From Hyphomicrobiales bacterium (GTDB lineage: Bacteria; Pseudomonadota; Alphaproteobacteria; Rhizobiales; Rhizobiaceae), in contig NVRK02000018.1 of the NCBI GenBank assembly GCA_002400845.2, positions 1 through 44,471 on the forward strand: a DNA stretch of 44,471 nucleotides, read 5' to 3'. Each line of letters begins with the position of its first letter. Positions within the stretch are counted from its first letter, which is position 1. The position numbers were made by a program, and so were the translations under genes. Below, one piece after another: positions 14,936 through 24,282 of the stretch. The notes below the pieces were generated by a model. The model was not told the DNA's origin, ran no database searches, and saw only the letters and a program-made list of their open reading frames with translations.

Positions 14936-16240
14936 ATGATCCCGCGTTACTCTCGCCCTGAAATGGTTGCCATTTGGGAACCTCAACAAAAATTCAAAAT
15001 TTGGTTCGAAATTGAAGCACATGCTTGTGATGCGCTTGCGAAACTAAAAGTAATACCAAAAAGTGCTGCTAAAGCCATTTGGGATAAAGCTGGCGATGTA
15101 GACTTTGATGTTGCTCGTATCGACGAAATTGAAGCAGTAACAAAACACGATGTAATCGCGTTTCTAACACACCTTGCAGAAATCGTTGGACCAGAGGCGC
15201 GCTTTGTTCACCAAGGCATGACTTCATCAGATGTGCTTGATACTTGCTTTAACGTTCAATTGGTAAAAGCGTCCGATCTACTTTTAAAAGATATTGACCT
15301 GTTGTTAAAAGCTATCAAAAAGCGCGCTAAACAGCATAAGAATACAATTACCATTGGTCGCTCACATGGCATCCATGCAGAACCAACTACATTTGGTTTA
15401 AAGCTTGCACAAGCTTATGCCGAAATGGACCGCAATAAGGCTCGCCTTATTAATGCCCGTGAAGAAATCGCAACTTGCGCAATTTCTGGTGCTGTTGGAA
15501 CATTTGCAAACATCGACCCTCGCGTTGAGGCCCACGTTGCTAAGAAAATGAAATTGACAGTAGAGCCAGTATCAACGCAAGTTATTCCGCGTGACCGCCA
15601 TGCAATGTATTTTGCTACCCTTGGCGTTATTGCTTCGTCAGTAGAGCGCATCGCGATAGAAATTCGCCATCTACAACGCACAGAAGTATTGGAAGTTGAA
15701 GAGTTCTTCTCTAAGGGCCAAAAAGGCTCTTCTGCAATGCCGCATAAGCGCAACCCAATTCTAACAGAAAACCTAACAGGCCTAGCGCGTATCGTTCGTA
15801 TGGCAACTATTCCAGCTATGGAAAATGTTGCACTATGGCATGAGCGCGATATTTCACACTCTTCTGTTGAGCGTATGATTGGTCCAGATTCGACTATTAC
15901 GTTAGATTTTGCATTGGCGCGCTTAACAGGCGTTATCGAAAACTTGCTTGTTTATCCTAAAAACATGCTGGCGAACATGAACAAGTTCCCTGGTCTTGTA
16001 TTCTCACAACGCGTACTACTTGCCCTTACCCAAGCTGGCGTAAGCCGCGAAGACAGTTATCGCTTAGTTCAGCGTAATGCCATGCGTGTTTGGGAAGAAG
16101 GCGCAGACTTTTTAACCGAATTATTGGCCGATGAAGAAGTGACCAATGCCCTGTCGGAAGACGAAATTAGAGACAAGTTTGACATCGGTTACCATACAAA
16201 GCATGTAGATACGATTTTTGACCGAGTCTTTAAAAAGTAA
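14936..16240 (+). CDS. purB: adenylosuccinate lyase
   Basis: This is a 434-residue cytoplasmic enzyme of the fumarase/aspartase superfamily. It cleaves SAICAR to AICAR and adenylosuccinate to AMP, each releasing fumarate. The superfamily signature GSSAMPHKRNP is present (residues about 262-272), the catalytic His segment TIGRSHGIHAEPTTFG lies at about 140-155, and TSSDVLDT is present near 95-102. AAGGA precedes ATG 14936. A strong intrinsic terminator follows, so it forms its own transcription unit or ends one. It sits about 4 kb from purC, consistent with regional clustering of purine genes. Confidence 0.97.
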   Translation: MIPRYSRPEMVAIWEPQQKFKIWFEIEAHACDALAKLKVIPKSAAKAIWDKAGDVDFDVARIDEIEAVTKHDVIAFLTHLAEIVGPEARFVHQGMTSSDVLDTCFNVQLVKASDLLLKDIDLLLKAIKKRAKQHKNTITIGRSHGIHAEPTTFGLKLAQAYAEMDRNKARLINAREEIATCAISGAVGTFANIDPRVEAHVAKKMKLTVEPVSTQVIPRDRHAMYFATLGVIASSVERIAIEIRHLQRTEVLEVEEFFSKGQKGSSAMPHKRNPILTENLTGLARIVRMATIPAMENVALWHERDISHSSVERMIGPDSTITLDFALARLTGVIENLLVYPKNMLANMNKFPGLVFSQRVLLALTQAGVSREDSYRLVQRNAMRVWEEGADFLTELLADEEVTNALSEDEIRDKFDIGYHTKHVDTIFDRVFKK

Positions 16241-16285
16241 AATCAAATAAATCATTCTAATTTACAAGTATTAGAACAAGTAACT

Positions 16286-16317
16286 AAGGCTGCAATCTGT
16301 TGACTGCAGCCTTTTTT
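16286..16317 (+). terminator. intrinsic terminator of purB
   Basis: AAGGCTGCA (16286-16294) pairs perfectly with TGCAGCCTT (16305-16313) around a ten-base loop and is followed by a T run. Confidence 0.92.
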
Positions 16318-16380
16318 ATTGAACTTACTTACAATAAAAACTTAAATTAACCATGAATTACTTCAAATAAGGCAAGATAT

Positions 16381-16421
16381 ACTAAGTATTAACTAAATAT
16401 ATAATCAATTTAATACTTAGT
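16381..16421. promoter_or_regulatory. 12-base inverted repeat upstream of the RTX gene
   Basis: ACTAAGTATTAA (16381-16392) and TTAATACTTAGT (16410-16421) are perfect reverse complements separated by 17 AT-rich bases. The region is about 100 bases before the RTX start. Centre-to-centre spacing near 29 bases (about three helical turns) would suit a regulator binding one face of the helix. The sequence ATAAAAACTTAA also occurs twice around it. Operator function is inferred. Confidence 0.45.
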
Positions 16422-16523
16422 TAACCATGACATATACAATTTTAATAAAAACTTAATCAATGGATTCCAAAAAATTAATAAATCTATATATTAATTATCA
16501 GTTAACACTGTTGGGGAACAGCT

Positions 16524-18947
16524 TTGAAAAAATTGTATAGCGTACTGGGTTCAGCTCAGCCGAGCGAAGTATTGATAAGTTCAAATGCTCGTAAAAAACA
16601 AAACAAGTCATCTAAAACATCTATGAAAATTGGCAGACTTTTAGCAGCAATTTCTGCGATGTTGGCAACGACATTAGAAAGCCAAGCCAGACAAGCATCA
16701 TCTGATAACACACATGAAAATGACACTGCATTAAATCCAGTTTGCGATGTTGAGCCAACAGAATTGCTCGTTAGCACCGCTTCACTTATGTCTTCTATGC
16801 TTGTCGAAAACGATAAATTTTCAGGTGATGAAAAACCACCACTTGATAAAATTCAAACGTCAAGTTTGGTCGAACATCCCTCGTCTCAATCCTTAACTCA
16901 AGACGATGCGAACAATCCGCATGAAGGAAACTTTCAAACAGCGACCTTAGATGAAATATTCCAAACCACTAAAGCAGAAAATCAAAATAACGACGAGATT
17001 TACAGCAACACTCTGCAAGAAGACCTTTCCAGTGAAGGTTATTTAATTGGCGCAGATGGCGCAATTAATGTAGAAGTTCCAATCATTCACATTGCTGATC
17101 GCAGCCAAGAAGGTGTGAATATTGAAGTTCTTCATAACAGCACATTTGCCAGCAAGGGCAACACTGTCATAAGCGGCTCTGCTAACTCTGATAGCTCACA
17201 ACCAGATAGTTCACAGAGCGATTTAATCGCTAATTTGAATTTAAGGGTTGAGGAAAATACAGTAAAAATAGCAGGCCAAGATGCTACGATTGAAGAATTA
17301 ATTGCTGCTCAAAATGAAGCATTCGAAAATCTAGTTGATTACGATAAGCGCTTAACAGATTTAATCGCCGACAATGAAAATGCTTCGGATGCTTTAAAAG
17401 CTCAGCTCGATGCATTGGCTGAAGAAAATGCAGACAATTTAGCAAGCTTACAAGAAAATATTACAGCTCTAAAAGCCCAGGTAACGGACACTGAAACTGA
17501 CTTAACTGATCTACAAGAAGACGTAACAGACCTTGAAGTTGATAATGCGCAAATCAAACAAGATGCATCAGCTGATAAAGCTGAATTGCAAGCAGCAATT
17601 GACGCCTTAAACATAGCATTAGCAGACGCAGAAGAGCGCTTATCTAAAGCAATTGTCGAAGGCGATGCTAACAAAAGTGACGATGTAGATACAACTGCAC
17701 CAAATGTATTGTTCGGCACATCAGGGGAAGATGCATTTACTGCATTCGACACCGACGACACCATCTACGCAATGAGCGGTGATGATAAAATTGATGGCGG
17801 CCTTGGTGCAGATACGCTTTATGGCGGTGAAGGCATTGATTTAGCCGACTACCGTCAATCTGCAGTAGCGGTCGATGTTAACCTTGAAGAAGGTACTGGT
17901 AAATTTGGTCACGCTGAAGGCGACAAATATTTCGAACTTGAAGGCGCAATTGGGTCTGACTTTAATGACAATCTTTTCGGCTCAAGCGAGACTGATTACC
18001 TATTTGGCGGTAAAGGCACGGACGCTTTAACAGGCAATGATGGCCAAGATTATTTAAGTGGCGATCAAGGTGCAGACGTACTTGACGGCGGCGCTAATGA
18101 AGCTGGCGTTAAAAATGGCGACTTTGCAGATTACACGTCCTCAAGTGAAGCAATAGACGTAAGCCTATTTGAAGGCGAAGGTTTTGAAGGCGACGCTGCT
18201 GGCGACACGCTTATCAACATCGAAAATGTAAACGGCTCTTTGTTTGATGATTACATTGAAGGCGACAATCTTGCCAATTTGTTGAGCGGCAATGATGGCG
18301 ATGATGAAATCGTCGGCCTAGGCGGAGATGATCTATTATTCGGTGGTAATGGCGACGACATCTTAAGCGGTGATGCAGGCGACGACATTTTAACAGGAGG
18401 CCTTGGCGCCGACCTATTAGAAGGTGGTGAAGGCTTTGACACTGCAGATTATAGCCAAGCCACACAAGGCGTCTTAATCAACATGCCATTTGGCGGCTTA
18501 GGCGGAGAAGCCCTTGGCGATGAATATGACAGCATAGAAGCCATTCAAGGTTCTAGCTTTGACGATGGTATTGTTGGCAATGCTGGTAACAACACATTAT
18601 TTGGCGGTGATGGCGAAGATGGCATCTTTGGTGGCGATGGTGATGACACTATAATTGGTGGCAGAGGCAACGATTCTCTTCGTGGCGGTGAAGGCAATGA
18701 CCTATTCATCTTCGAAGGCGAGTTCGATAATGATTTCATCAGCGGTTTTGAAGGCGGCGAAGGCACAAATCAAGGCAACGGCGATCAAATTCAAATCCAT
18801 GACGAATTTGTCACCTCTTTTGAAGACGTATTAGAAGCAATAACAACAAACGGAACAGATGTCGTATTAACTCTTGAAGGTGGTTCAATCACTTTTGAAA
18901 ACACGACCATAGATCAACTGGCGGCAGATGATTTCATTTTTGGATAA
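16524..18947 (+). CDS. large RTX-type calcium-binding secreted protein with coiled coil
   Basis: This is an 807-residue acidic protein. The start is TTG 16524 after TTGGGG; ATG at codon 34 is an alternative, and residues 34-56 form a signal-like hydrophobic stretch preceded by a basic segment. Residues about 60-235 are low-complexity and Ser/Asn/Gln-rich. Residues about 236-382 form a heptad-like coiled coil rich in Ala, Leu, Asp and Glu. Residues about 395-725 hold several blocks of GGxGxDxLxGG nonapeptide repeats, for example GGNGDDILSGDAGDDILTGG. Such repeats fold as Ca-bound beta rolls. The C terminus (LTLEGGSITFE...DDFIFG) resembles a type I secretion signal. No transporter genes are adjacent. 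It may be an adhesin or surface protein; no enzyme domain is seen. Confidence 0.85.
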   Translation: MKKLYSVLGSAQPSEVLISSNARKKQNKSSKTSMKIGRLLAAISAMLATTLESQARQASSDNTHENDTALNPVCDVEPTELLVSTASLMSSMLVENDKFSGDEKPPLDKIQTSSLVEHPSSQSLTQDDANNPHEGNFQTATLDEIFQTTKAENQNNDEIYSNTLQEDLSSEGYLIGADGAINVEVPIIHIADRSQEGVNIEVLHNSTFASKGNTVISGSANSDSSQPDSSQSDLIANLNLRVEENTVKIAGQDATIEELIAAQNEAFENLVDYDKRLTDLIADNENASDALKAQLDALAEENADNLASLQENITALKAQVTDTETDLTDLQEDVTDLEVDNAQIKQDASADKAELQAAIDALNIALADAEERLSKAIVEGDANKSDDVDTTAPNVLFGTSGEDAFTAFDTDDTIYAMSGDDKIDGGLGADTLYGGEGIDLADYRQSAVAVDVNLEEGTGKFGHAEGDKYFELEGAIGSDFNDNLFGSSETDYLFGGKGTDALTGNDGQDYLSGDQGADVLDGGANEAGVKNGDFADYTSSSEAIDVSLFEGEGFEGDAAGDTLINIENVNGSLFDDYIEGDNLANLLSGNDGDDEIVGLGGDDLLFGGNGDDILSGDAGDDILTGGLGADLLEGGEGFDTADYSQATQGVLINMPFGGLGGEALGDEYDSIEAIQGSSFDDGIVGNAGNNTLFGGDGEDGIFGGDGDDTIIGGRGNDSLRGGEGNDLFIFEGEFDNDFISGFEGGEGTNQGNGDQIQIHDEFVTSFEDVLEAITTNGTDVVLTLEGGSITFENTTIDQLAADDFIFG

Positions 18948-19046
18948 TAAAGTTTAAATCGTTCCCTGACTAAAAACTTAAAATCTATTTATGAAACTCA
19001 TCTGTCACCGGTTGACATTTACACCGTAAAAGCCCATCTGCGCATT

Positions 19047-19595
19047 ATGAGAACAAGCGAAGCAGAAGTACTAATCGTTCCAGGCTACAAAGGTGCTGGC
19101 AAAGATCACTGGCTAACACGTTGGGAAGATAAATTATCTTCCGCAAGACGTGTCGAAATGGGCGATTGGCATAAACCCGTCTTTGAAGAATGGTACGCAA
19201 ACCTGATAGATGCAGTGAACAGCGCCCAAAAGCCTGTCATTCTGGTTGGTCACTCCATTGGTGCACAAGTAATTGTGCATGCTGCAAAAGACTTTACAAA
19301 ACCAGTTGCGGGTGCATTCCTTGCAGCGCCACCAGATGTTGCTAATCCAAACATTCGCCCAAAACACTTACTTACCTTTGGTCCAGCAAGCACCAGCCCC
19401 CTGAACTTTCCTTCTGTGACAATTGCGAGCCGCAACGATCAATTTTGCGAGTACAGCGTTGCAGAAGAAATGGCAGCGAATTGGAACTCTTTGATTTTTG
19501 ATGCTGGAGAAAGTGGTCACATAGATTCTGAAAGCGGACACGGCCCATGGCCAGAAGGCCTTATGGTTTTTGGAAAATTCTTGAAGAATATTTAA
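19047..19595 (+). CDS. RBBP9/YdeN-family serine hydrolase
   Basis: This is a 182-residue alpha/beta hydrolase of the small RBBP9/YdeN type. The beginning VLIVPGYKGAGKDHWLTRWE is typical of the family. The nucleophile is in VGHSIGAQ (Ser about 70), the acid in SRNDQFC, and the His in the family motif SGHIDSESGHGPWPEG. The natural substrate in bacteria is unknown; members act as serine hydrolases. It starts about 100 bases after the RTX gene with no terminator seen between them, so shared transcription is possible. Confidence 0.88.
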   Translation: MRTSEAEVLIVPGYKGAGKDHWLTRWEDKLSSARRVEMGDWHKPVFEEWYANLIDAVNSAQKPVILVGHSIGAQVIVHAAKDFTKPVAGAFLAAPPDVANPNIRPKHLLTFGPASTSPLNFPSVTIASRNDQFCEYSVAEEMAANWNSLIFDAGESGHIDSESGHGPWPEGLMVFGKFLKNI

Positions 19596-19619
19596 AGCCA
19601 AAAATATCATTCAGACAAT

Positions 19620-19656
19620 AAAAAACCCGACTGCATATTCTACAGCCGGGTTTTAA
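19620..19656. terminator. terminator after the serine hydrolase gene
   Basis: AACCCGACTG (19624-19633) pairs with CAGCCGGGTT (19643-19652) with one mismatch, flanked by A and T runs. It can serve both the hydrolase and the convergent zeta-subunit gene. Confidence 0.8.
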
Positions 19657-19675
19657 AATTATTATAATATAAAAA

Positions 19676-19996
19676 CTATTTGCTACCGATTTGCTCGATT
19701 GCAGTTTTCATATTGTCTACCATTGCTTTACGAATATCATCGTCTGAAATAGAAACGCTGGCATCATCTAAATCACCACGCAGTTTGCGAAATACGTCTT
19801 CATCGCCTACTTCTTCAAAGTCAGCCTTAATAACTTCTTTCGCATAATCATTTACTGCTTCACCAGTTCTCCCCATTAAACCAGCAGCCCAAACACCTAA
19901 TAGTTTATTACGACGTGCTTCTGCTTTAAACTTCAAAGCCTCGTCGTGAACAAACTTGTTCTCAAACGCTTTTTCGCGATCACTAATACCATTCAT
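19676..19996 (-). CDS. F1F0-ATPase inhibitor zeta subunit (DUF1476)
   Basis: This is a 106-residue helical protein matching DUF1476, known in Paracoccus as the zeta subunit that inhibits ATP hydrolysis by F1-ATPase. The N-terminal DREKAFENKFVHDEAL is the inhibitory segment type, followed by FKAEARRNKLLGVWAAGLMG and the acidic C-terminal bundle. It is restricted to alphaproteobacteria, supporting the taxonomic call. GGAGG precedes the ATG. A seven-base inverted repeat (19999-20005 and 20024-20030) overlaps the ribosome site and might affect translation. Confidence 0.9.
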   Translation of the reverse strand: MNGISDREKAFENKFVHDEALKFKAEARRNKLLGVWAAGLMGRTGEAVNDYAKEVIKADFEEVGDEDVFRKLRGDLDDASVSISDDDIRKAMVDNMKTAIEQIGSK

Positions 19997-20229
19997 AAAT
20001 ATGCCTCCATAAAACTGTTGTCTGGCATATAGGACGCTAAGATGACGATTTGAAGTCCTAAATGCATAAAAATTGTATTAAATTAAAATTAATTTCCGTG
20101 AATGCTTGTTTAAAATTGTGCTCTACCAGTTGTGATTTGAATAAACTAAGAGTATGACCAACCCTATAAGAGCAATCTAAAAAATTGCCAATTATAAGTC
20201 ATTTTGATACAATTTTTAGGAATCTAAGC

Positions 20230-21009
20230 ATGTCAAAACGCCGCCGCATTTACGAAGGCAAGGCCAAAATTCTCTATGAGGGTCCAGAGCCAGGTACTTT
20301 AATTCAGTATTTCAAAGACGATGCGACTGCATTCAATGCTAAGAAACACGAAATAATCGAAGGTAAAGGTGTTCTGAACAACAGAATTTCTGAATATATC
20401 TTTTCTAACTTAAATAAAGTCGGCATTCCTACGCACTTTATCAAACGCCTAAACATGCGCGAACAATTGATAAAAGAAGTTGAAATTATTCCAATCGAAG
20501 TTGTGGTTCGCAACGTTGCTGCTGGTTCTATTTCTGAACGCCTTGGCATTGATGAGGGCGAAGTATTGCCCCGCTCAATCATCGAATTTTATTACAAAAA
20601 AGATGAATTGAACGATCCAATGGTATCAGAAGAGCACATTACGGCGTTTGGCTGGGCTTCTCCTGCTGAAATCGACGACATGATGGCAATGGCAGTACGT
20701 GTAAATGACTTTTTGTCTGGCATGTTCATCGCAGTTGGCATTCAATTGGTCGATTTTAAAATCGAAATGGGTCGACTGGTCGAAGACGATGTAATGCGCA
20801 TTGTATTGGCTGACGAAATTTCTCCAGATTCATGTCGTTTGTGGGATGTCACAACTGGCGAAAAAATGGACAAAGACCGTTTTCGTAAAGATTTAGGCGG
20901 AATGTTAGAGGCTTACCGCGAGGTAGCAACGCGTCTTGGCATTATGAAAATCAACGAAGCACATGGCAGTAAAGGCCCTGTGCTAGTATCGGATAATGAT
21001 ACAAAATAA
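20230..21009 (+). CDS. purC: SAICAR synthetase (phosphoribosylaminoimidazole-succinocarboxamide synthase)
   Basis: About 259 residues from ATG 20230; an earlier in-frame alternative at 20185 adds 15 residues not typical of the family. It joins CAIR and aspartate using ATP in purine synthesis. [11 protein letters not shown], then [30 protein letters not shown] and LVDFKIEMG are hallmark segments, and [12 protein letters not shown] follows. The product is the substrate of purB. Gene order purC-purS-purQ is retained, with a lipoprotein gene inserted between purC and purS. Confidence 0.96.
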   Translation: MSKRRRIYEGKAKILYEGPEPGTLIQYFKDDATAFNAKKHEIIEGKGVLNNRISEYIFSNLNKVGIPTHFIKRLNMREQLIKEVEIIPIEVVVRNVAAGSISERLGIDEGEVLPRSIIEFYYKKDELNDPMVSEEHITAFGWASPAEIDDMMAMAVRVNDFLSGMFIAVGIQLVDFKIEMGRLVEDDVMRIVLADEISPDSCRLWDVTTGEKMDKDRFRKDLGGMLEAYREVATRLGIMKINEAHGSKGPVLVSDNDTK

Positions 21010-21029
21010 TTTTTAAAAGGATTCTATTA

Positions 21030-21575
21030 GTGAAACTACTTTTAAAATTTACAATTATCCTAGCAAGCTGTGCAATATTATCAGCTTGCAACACGTCTGG
21101 CGCTAATTTTGGTGCTGGCTCAAAAGAGCCCCTATCTTCTAAAATTGATAGATCTAAAATTGGTGGGTATAGATACAAAAACGGTGAATATATATGCGGT
21201 CCAAGCACTGGCTGCAAAGGTGTTCGTAAAGTAGCTTATCAAGCGCAGAGTATGACAAAAAAACAATTATCCCAATTCAAGTTATTAAGCACACAGCCAG
21301 AACATGCACGTGGCGCTATTTCCATGGGATTTGCTCAAACATCAATGGGGTCACGAGATAGAAACAAACTCGATGGCGCGCCAGAAAGAGTAAAAATTGC
21401 AGGGTTAAAAGGCATGGGGTTCTATGTTAAAAGCCTCAATAATCGACCACGATATGCTTACACTATTCTTATCCCTGGAAATGCGAAACTTCACCATTTC
21501 ATAGGTGTATCAAAATCTAAGGCCGCCGCTAAAAGTGCTGCTTTAAAAATAGCAAATGCTTGGCAACCTTACTAA
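21030..21575 (+). CDS. lipoprotein of unknown function between purC and purS
   Basis: This is a 181-residue protein from GTG 21030 with AAAAGG upstream. The signal peptide ends with lipobox LSAC (Cys20), so it should be lipid-anchored. A basic mature domain follows with YICGPSTGCKG and a C-terminal helix rich in Lys and Ala (VSKSKAAAKSAALKIA). It lies 20 bases after purC and 63 bases before purS, inside what is usually a continuous purine operon. I do not recognise the family. Envelope location is well supported; the function is unknown. Confidence 0.65.
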   Translation: MKLLLKFTIILASCAILSACNTSGANFGAGSKEPLSSKIDRSKIGGYRYKNGEYICGPSTGCKGVRKVAYQAQSMTKKQLSQFKLLSTQPEHARGAISMGFAQTSMGSRDRNKLDGAPERVKIAGLKGMGFYVKSLNNRPRYAYTILIPGNAKLHHFIGVSKSKAAAKSAALKIANAWQPY

Positions 21576-21638
21576 GCACTAATTTAAACAACACAGACCA
21601 ATTACATACGAGTTACAGAAGAACAAACGGAACACAAA

Positions 21639-21881
21639 ATGATTAAAGCACGCGTAACAGTCACCCTAAAAAACGGCGTATTAGACCCACAAGGTAAAGC
21701 CATTGAAGGCGGTCTTGGTGCATTGGGGTTTGATGGCATTGGTTCTATTCGTCAAGGCAAAATATTTGATGTAGAATTAAATACTGCTGATGCAGAAGCT
21801 GCGAAAACAAGCATTGCAAATATGTGTGAAAAACTATTAGCCAACACCGTGATCGAAGATTACGCAGTAGAAATTTTGTGA
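21639..21881 (+). CDS. purS: phosphoribosylformylglycinamidine synthase subunit PurS
   Basis: This 80-residue protein is the standard size for PurS, which bridges PurQ and PurL in the three-part FGAM synthase. [20 protein letters not shown] and the pattern [19 protein letters not shown] are typical. It ends seven bases before purQ starts, indicating tight co-expression with that glutaminase subunit. Confidence 0.96.
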   Translation: MIKARVTVTLKNGVLDPQGKAIEGGLGALGFDGIGSIRQGKIFDVELNTADAEAAKTSIANMCEKLLANTVIEDYAVEIL

Positions 21882-21888
21882 GGCTATT

Positions 21889-22569
21889 ATGAGCACAGCA
21901 GTAATACTTTTCCCAGGTTCAAATCGTGATCGTGATATGATCGCAGCATTGACTAAAATTTCAGGCACCCCACCATCAACTGTGTGGCATACGCAAACGC
22001 AAGTTCCAGAAGCAGACCTTTATGTTATTCCAGGTGGCTTTTCATATGGTGACTATTTGCGCTCTGGTGCAATTGCGGCTCGCTCTCCCGTTATGGAAGC
22101 TCTACGCAAAAAAGCTAATGAGGGCGCACGTATTTTAGGCGTATGCAACGGCTTCCAAATTCTAACAGAATCAGGACTGTTACCGGGCGCATTAATGCGC
22201 AATTCTGGCCTTACTTTTGTTTGCAAAGAAGTGATGTTGAAAGTTGAAAACGCAAATACCGTTTTCACCAATAAATATGAACAAGGCCAAATTTTGCGTT
22301 GTCCTGTAGCGCATCACGATGGCAATTATTTTGCAGATCCAGAAACATTGAAAGCAATTGAAGACAATGGCCAAGTCGCATTTAGATATGCGCAAGGAAC
22401 AAATCCTAACGGCTCTATCAATGACATTGCAGGCATTACAAATGAGACGGGCAATGTACTTGGTATGATGCCTCATCCAGAAAATTTAATAGAAGCAGAA
22501 CATGGTGGCCTAGATGGGCGTGGACTATTTGAAGCGGCAGTTGAGAAAGTTATTTCAACTGCGGCATAA
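21889..22569 (+). CDS. purQ: phosphoribosylformylglycinamidine synthase subunit PurQ
   Basis: This is a 226-residue class I glutamine amidotransferase that releases ammonia from glutamine for PurL. The nucleophile is in GVCNGFQ (Cys about 86) and the catalytic His/Glu in [10 protein letters not shown] near residue 200. GAGG precedes ATG 21889. purL, which normally follows directly in Rhizobiales, is 3.7 kb away here. Confidence 0.96.
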   Translation: MSTAVILFPGSNRDRDMIAALTKISGTPPSTVWHTQTQVPEADLYVIPGGFSYGDYLRSGAIAARSPVMEALRKKANEGARILGVCNGFQILTESGLLPGALMRNSGLTFVCKEVMLKVENANTVFTNKYEQGQILRCPVAHHDGNYFADPETLKAIEDNGQVAFRYAQGTNPNGSINDIAGITNETGNVLGMMPHPENLIEAEHGGLDGRGLFEAAVEKVISTAA

Positions 22570-22585
22570 GTTAAAATCACAGTAT

Positions 22586-23023
22586 GTGTTTAACAGTGTG
22601 CAAAAAACGTTGCTTGGAATTTCTCTAAGCAGCGCACTGCTTTTATTGCCGTCTTGCCAGAAAGCCCCAATTAGTGGCCCCACTGGTGCTCTGACTTTAA
22701 CAGTAAACAAAGCCGCCACTTCAACAATTGTATCGATTGCTAAAACAGCTCAAATTTGTTGGTTCAAAACCAAAGATCCAACCTTTGCTAAGTTTCGTTT
22801 GGCGGCTGAGGTTAATTCCTATGTTGGCAAGCCACGTTTTCTTCTAGTGCCAAAATCTAATCCAGGTGGCTTACCAAAATTGGTCGTGAACGGAGAAACA
22901 AAAAATGGCAAAACAGTTGTAAACGTCTTTGGACCATTGCTTTCAACAAACCAAGGCCAACGCATCTCAAAAGATGTGCAAAGATGGGCAATAGGCAACG
23001 CCAGCTGCACCCCTAAAGCTTAG
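22586..23023 (+). CDS. lipoprotein of unknown function after purQ
   Basis: About 145 residues. The frame is open from 22514 inside purQ, but a start there would put a long basic extension before the signal. GTG 22586 or GTG 22598 gives a normal signal peptide (LLGISLSSALLLLPSC) with lipobox LPSC. The mature protein has a two-Cys pattern (AQICWF and NASC near the end), suggesting a disulfide, in a small beta-rich domain. It is 16 bases after purQ, so probably co-transcribed. The family is not recognised; the start is uncertain. Confidence 0.6.
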   Translation: MFNSVQKTLLGISLSSALLLLPSCQKAPISGPTGALTLTVNKAATSTIVSIAKTAQICWFKTKDPTFAKFRLAAEVNSYVGKPRFLLVPKSNPGGLPKLVVNGETKNGKTVVNVFGPLLSTNQGQRISKDVQRWAIGNASCTPKA

Positions 23024-23035
23024 TTCATTTACGCA

Positions 23036-24124
23036 TTACAAAGCAGTGAATGCAGAACGCAATGCCCATTTTTTAATGGCGTCTTTATCAATGATTTTCA
23101 CTGGTTTTATTACTTCAGTCCGAAGCTTTTTAGACAAAGGATTTTCTGATCTTTTCATAGTTTGACCGAATGCCAATTGTGCCTGCCAGCTTAGCTTTTC
23201 AGGCACATGCGCCTGCCTGTCAATCGGCGCTACATCATCAAATGCTATAATAAAGCTAGAAGCAATCTGATCTGTGATGCGTATTTGCCAAATAGCGGCT
23301 TCTGCCTTTGCGTTTGATGCATTAAGTGCCGCAATTTTCACACCATTATCAGTTGTATCAACACTAGCATATGCACCACCTCTATAGGGTACCATATGCA
23401 CAATTTTGTAGCCGCCTTTTTTCAAACGCGCCAACAATTTTGGAAGCATCAAGGCTGTACGATTATGAATATCGTGCATTAATATGATGCCCTTTTTCTC
23501 TTTAGCAAGTCGCCTCATCACACGATTTACAATGCGATCAGGACTGTCTTTTTTCCAATCCAAACTGTCAATATTTGTACCAAATGCAACAAGTTTCTTT
23601 TCACGAATCAAATCGCGTGTGGCTTTATTGGTTGATAAATATGGGAATCTAAAAAATGGTGTTCTAGCTTGAAAATAGCTGGCATTATAAGCTGCTTTTT
23701 CCACCAATTTTATACCATTATCTATATGCGAGGATGCCTTTGCGCGGCTATATTTTGGCAACCGATTATGATCGTAAGTGTGATGCGCAAGCGTATGTCC
23801 ATCACGCACAATTCGTTTGGCTAATTGTGGATAAGCACGCGCCATTTTGCCAACGGCAAAAAATGTCGCCTTAATGCAATTTTCTTTTAAGGTATCTAAT
23901 ACGCGTTCGGTTTTGCCAGCAATTGGACCATCATCAAATGTTAAAATGACTTCTTTATTGCGCAATCCAAGAGAGCGTTCATCGCCATTAAAGGAACGAT
24001 ATTTATTAGAATCAATTGAAATTGTTCGACTTGTGCCAAGCACATTTGGCGCACAAGCTGCAAAAGCAGAATTGCCAATAAGACAAATAACCGCCCCAAA
24101 AACAGAGGCATACAAATAACGCAA
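23036..24124 (-). CDS. exported polysaccharide deacetylase (NodB-type)
   Basis: This 362-residue protein has a Sec signal peptide (residues 1-22, ending AFA) and a NodB homology domain. The catalytic motif 1 is LTFDDGP (Asp-Asp near residues 64-65); motif 2 is HTLAHHTYDH, with the metal His pair H-x3-H; motif 3 is FFRFPY, and LMHDIH is the last. It removes N- or O-acetyl groups from cell-wall or surface polysaccharide. The C-terminal 110 residues beyond the catalytic domain are of unknown function and basic. It converges with the purQ lipoprotein gene, 12 bases apart. Confidence 0.88.
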   Translation of the reverse strand: MRYLYASVFGAVICLIGNSAFAACAPNVLGTSRTISIDSNKYRSFNGDERSLGLRNKEVILTFDDGPIAGKTERVLDTLKENCIKATFFAVGKMARAYPQLAKRIVRDGHTLAHHTYDHNRLPKYSRAKASSHIDNGIKLVEKAAYNASYFQARTPFFRFPYLSTNKATRDLIREKKLVAFGTNIDSLDWKKDSPDRIVNRVMRRLAKEKKGIILMHDIHNRTALMLPKLLARLKKGGYKIVHMVPYRGGAYASVDTTDNGVKIAALNASNAKAEAAIWQIRITDQIASSFIIAFDDVAPIDRQAHVPEKLSWQAQLAFGQTMKRSENPLSKKLRTEVIKPVKIIDKDAIKKWALRSAFTAL

Positions 24125-24200
24125 AACTATATCCCCAACTACTCAATACATAAGATGGATTTGTGATAAACTGTTATTAACACGGCCTATAACCCTGCTA

Positions 24201-24238
24201 ATTTTGCTAAATATAGTTGATTTTGCTTAATATCTGTT
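24201..24238. repeat. 19-base direct repeat upstream of deacetylase
   Basis: ATTTTGCTAAATAT (24201-24214) and ATTTTGCTTAATAT (24220-24233) recur at 19-base spacing with one difference. They lie 77-114 bases upstream of the deacetylase start on its promoter side, so they could be tandem binding sites. Confidence 0.5.
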
Positions 24239-24282
24239 AAAATTATAGTTAATATGCGGTTAACGTCAAAATTCAATATTCT

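Noticed and set aside
18214..18766. Minus-strand ORFs rich in Ser/Pro or His/Arg inside the RTX gene
   Set aside because: They are shadows of the repetitive GGxGxD codons, with no ribosome sites.
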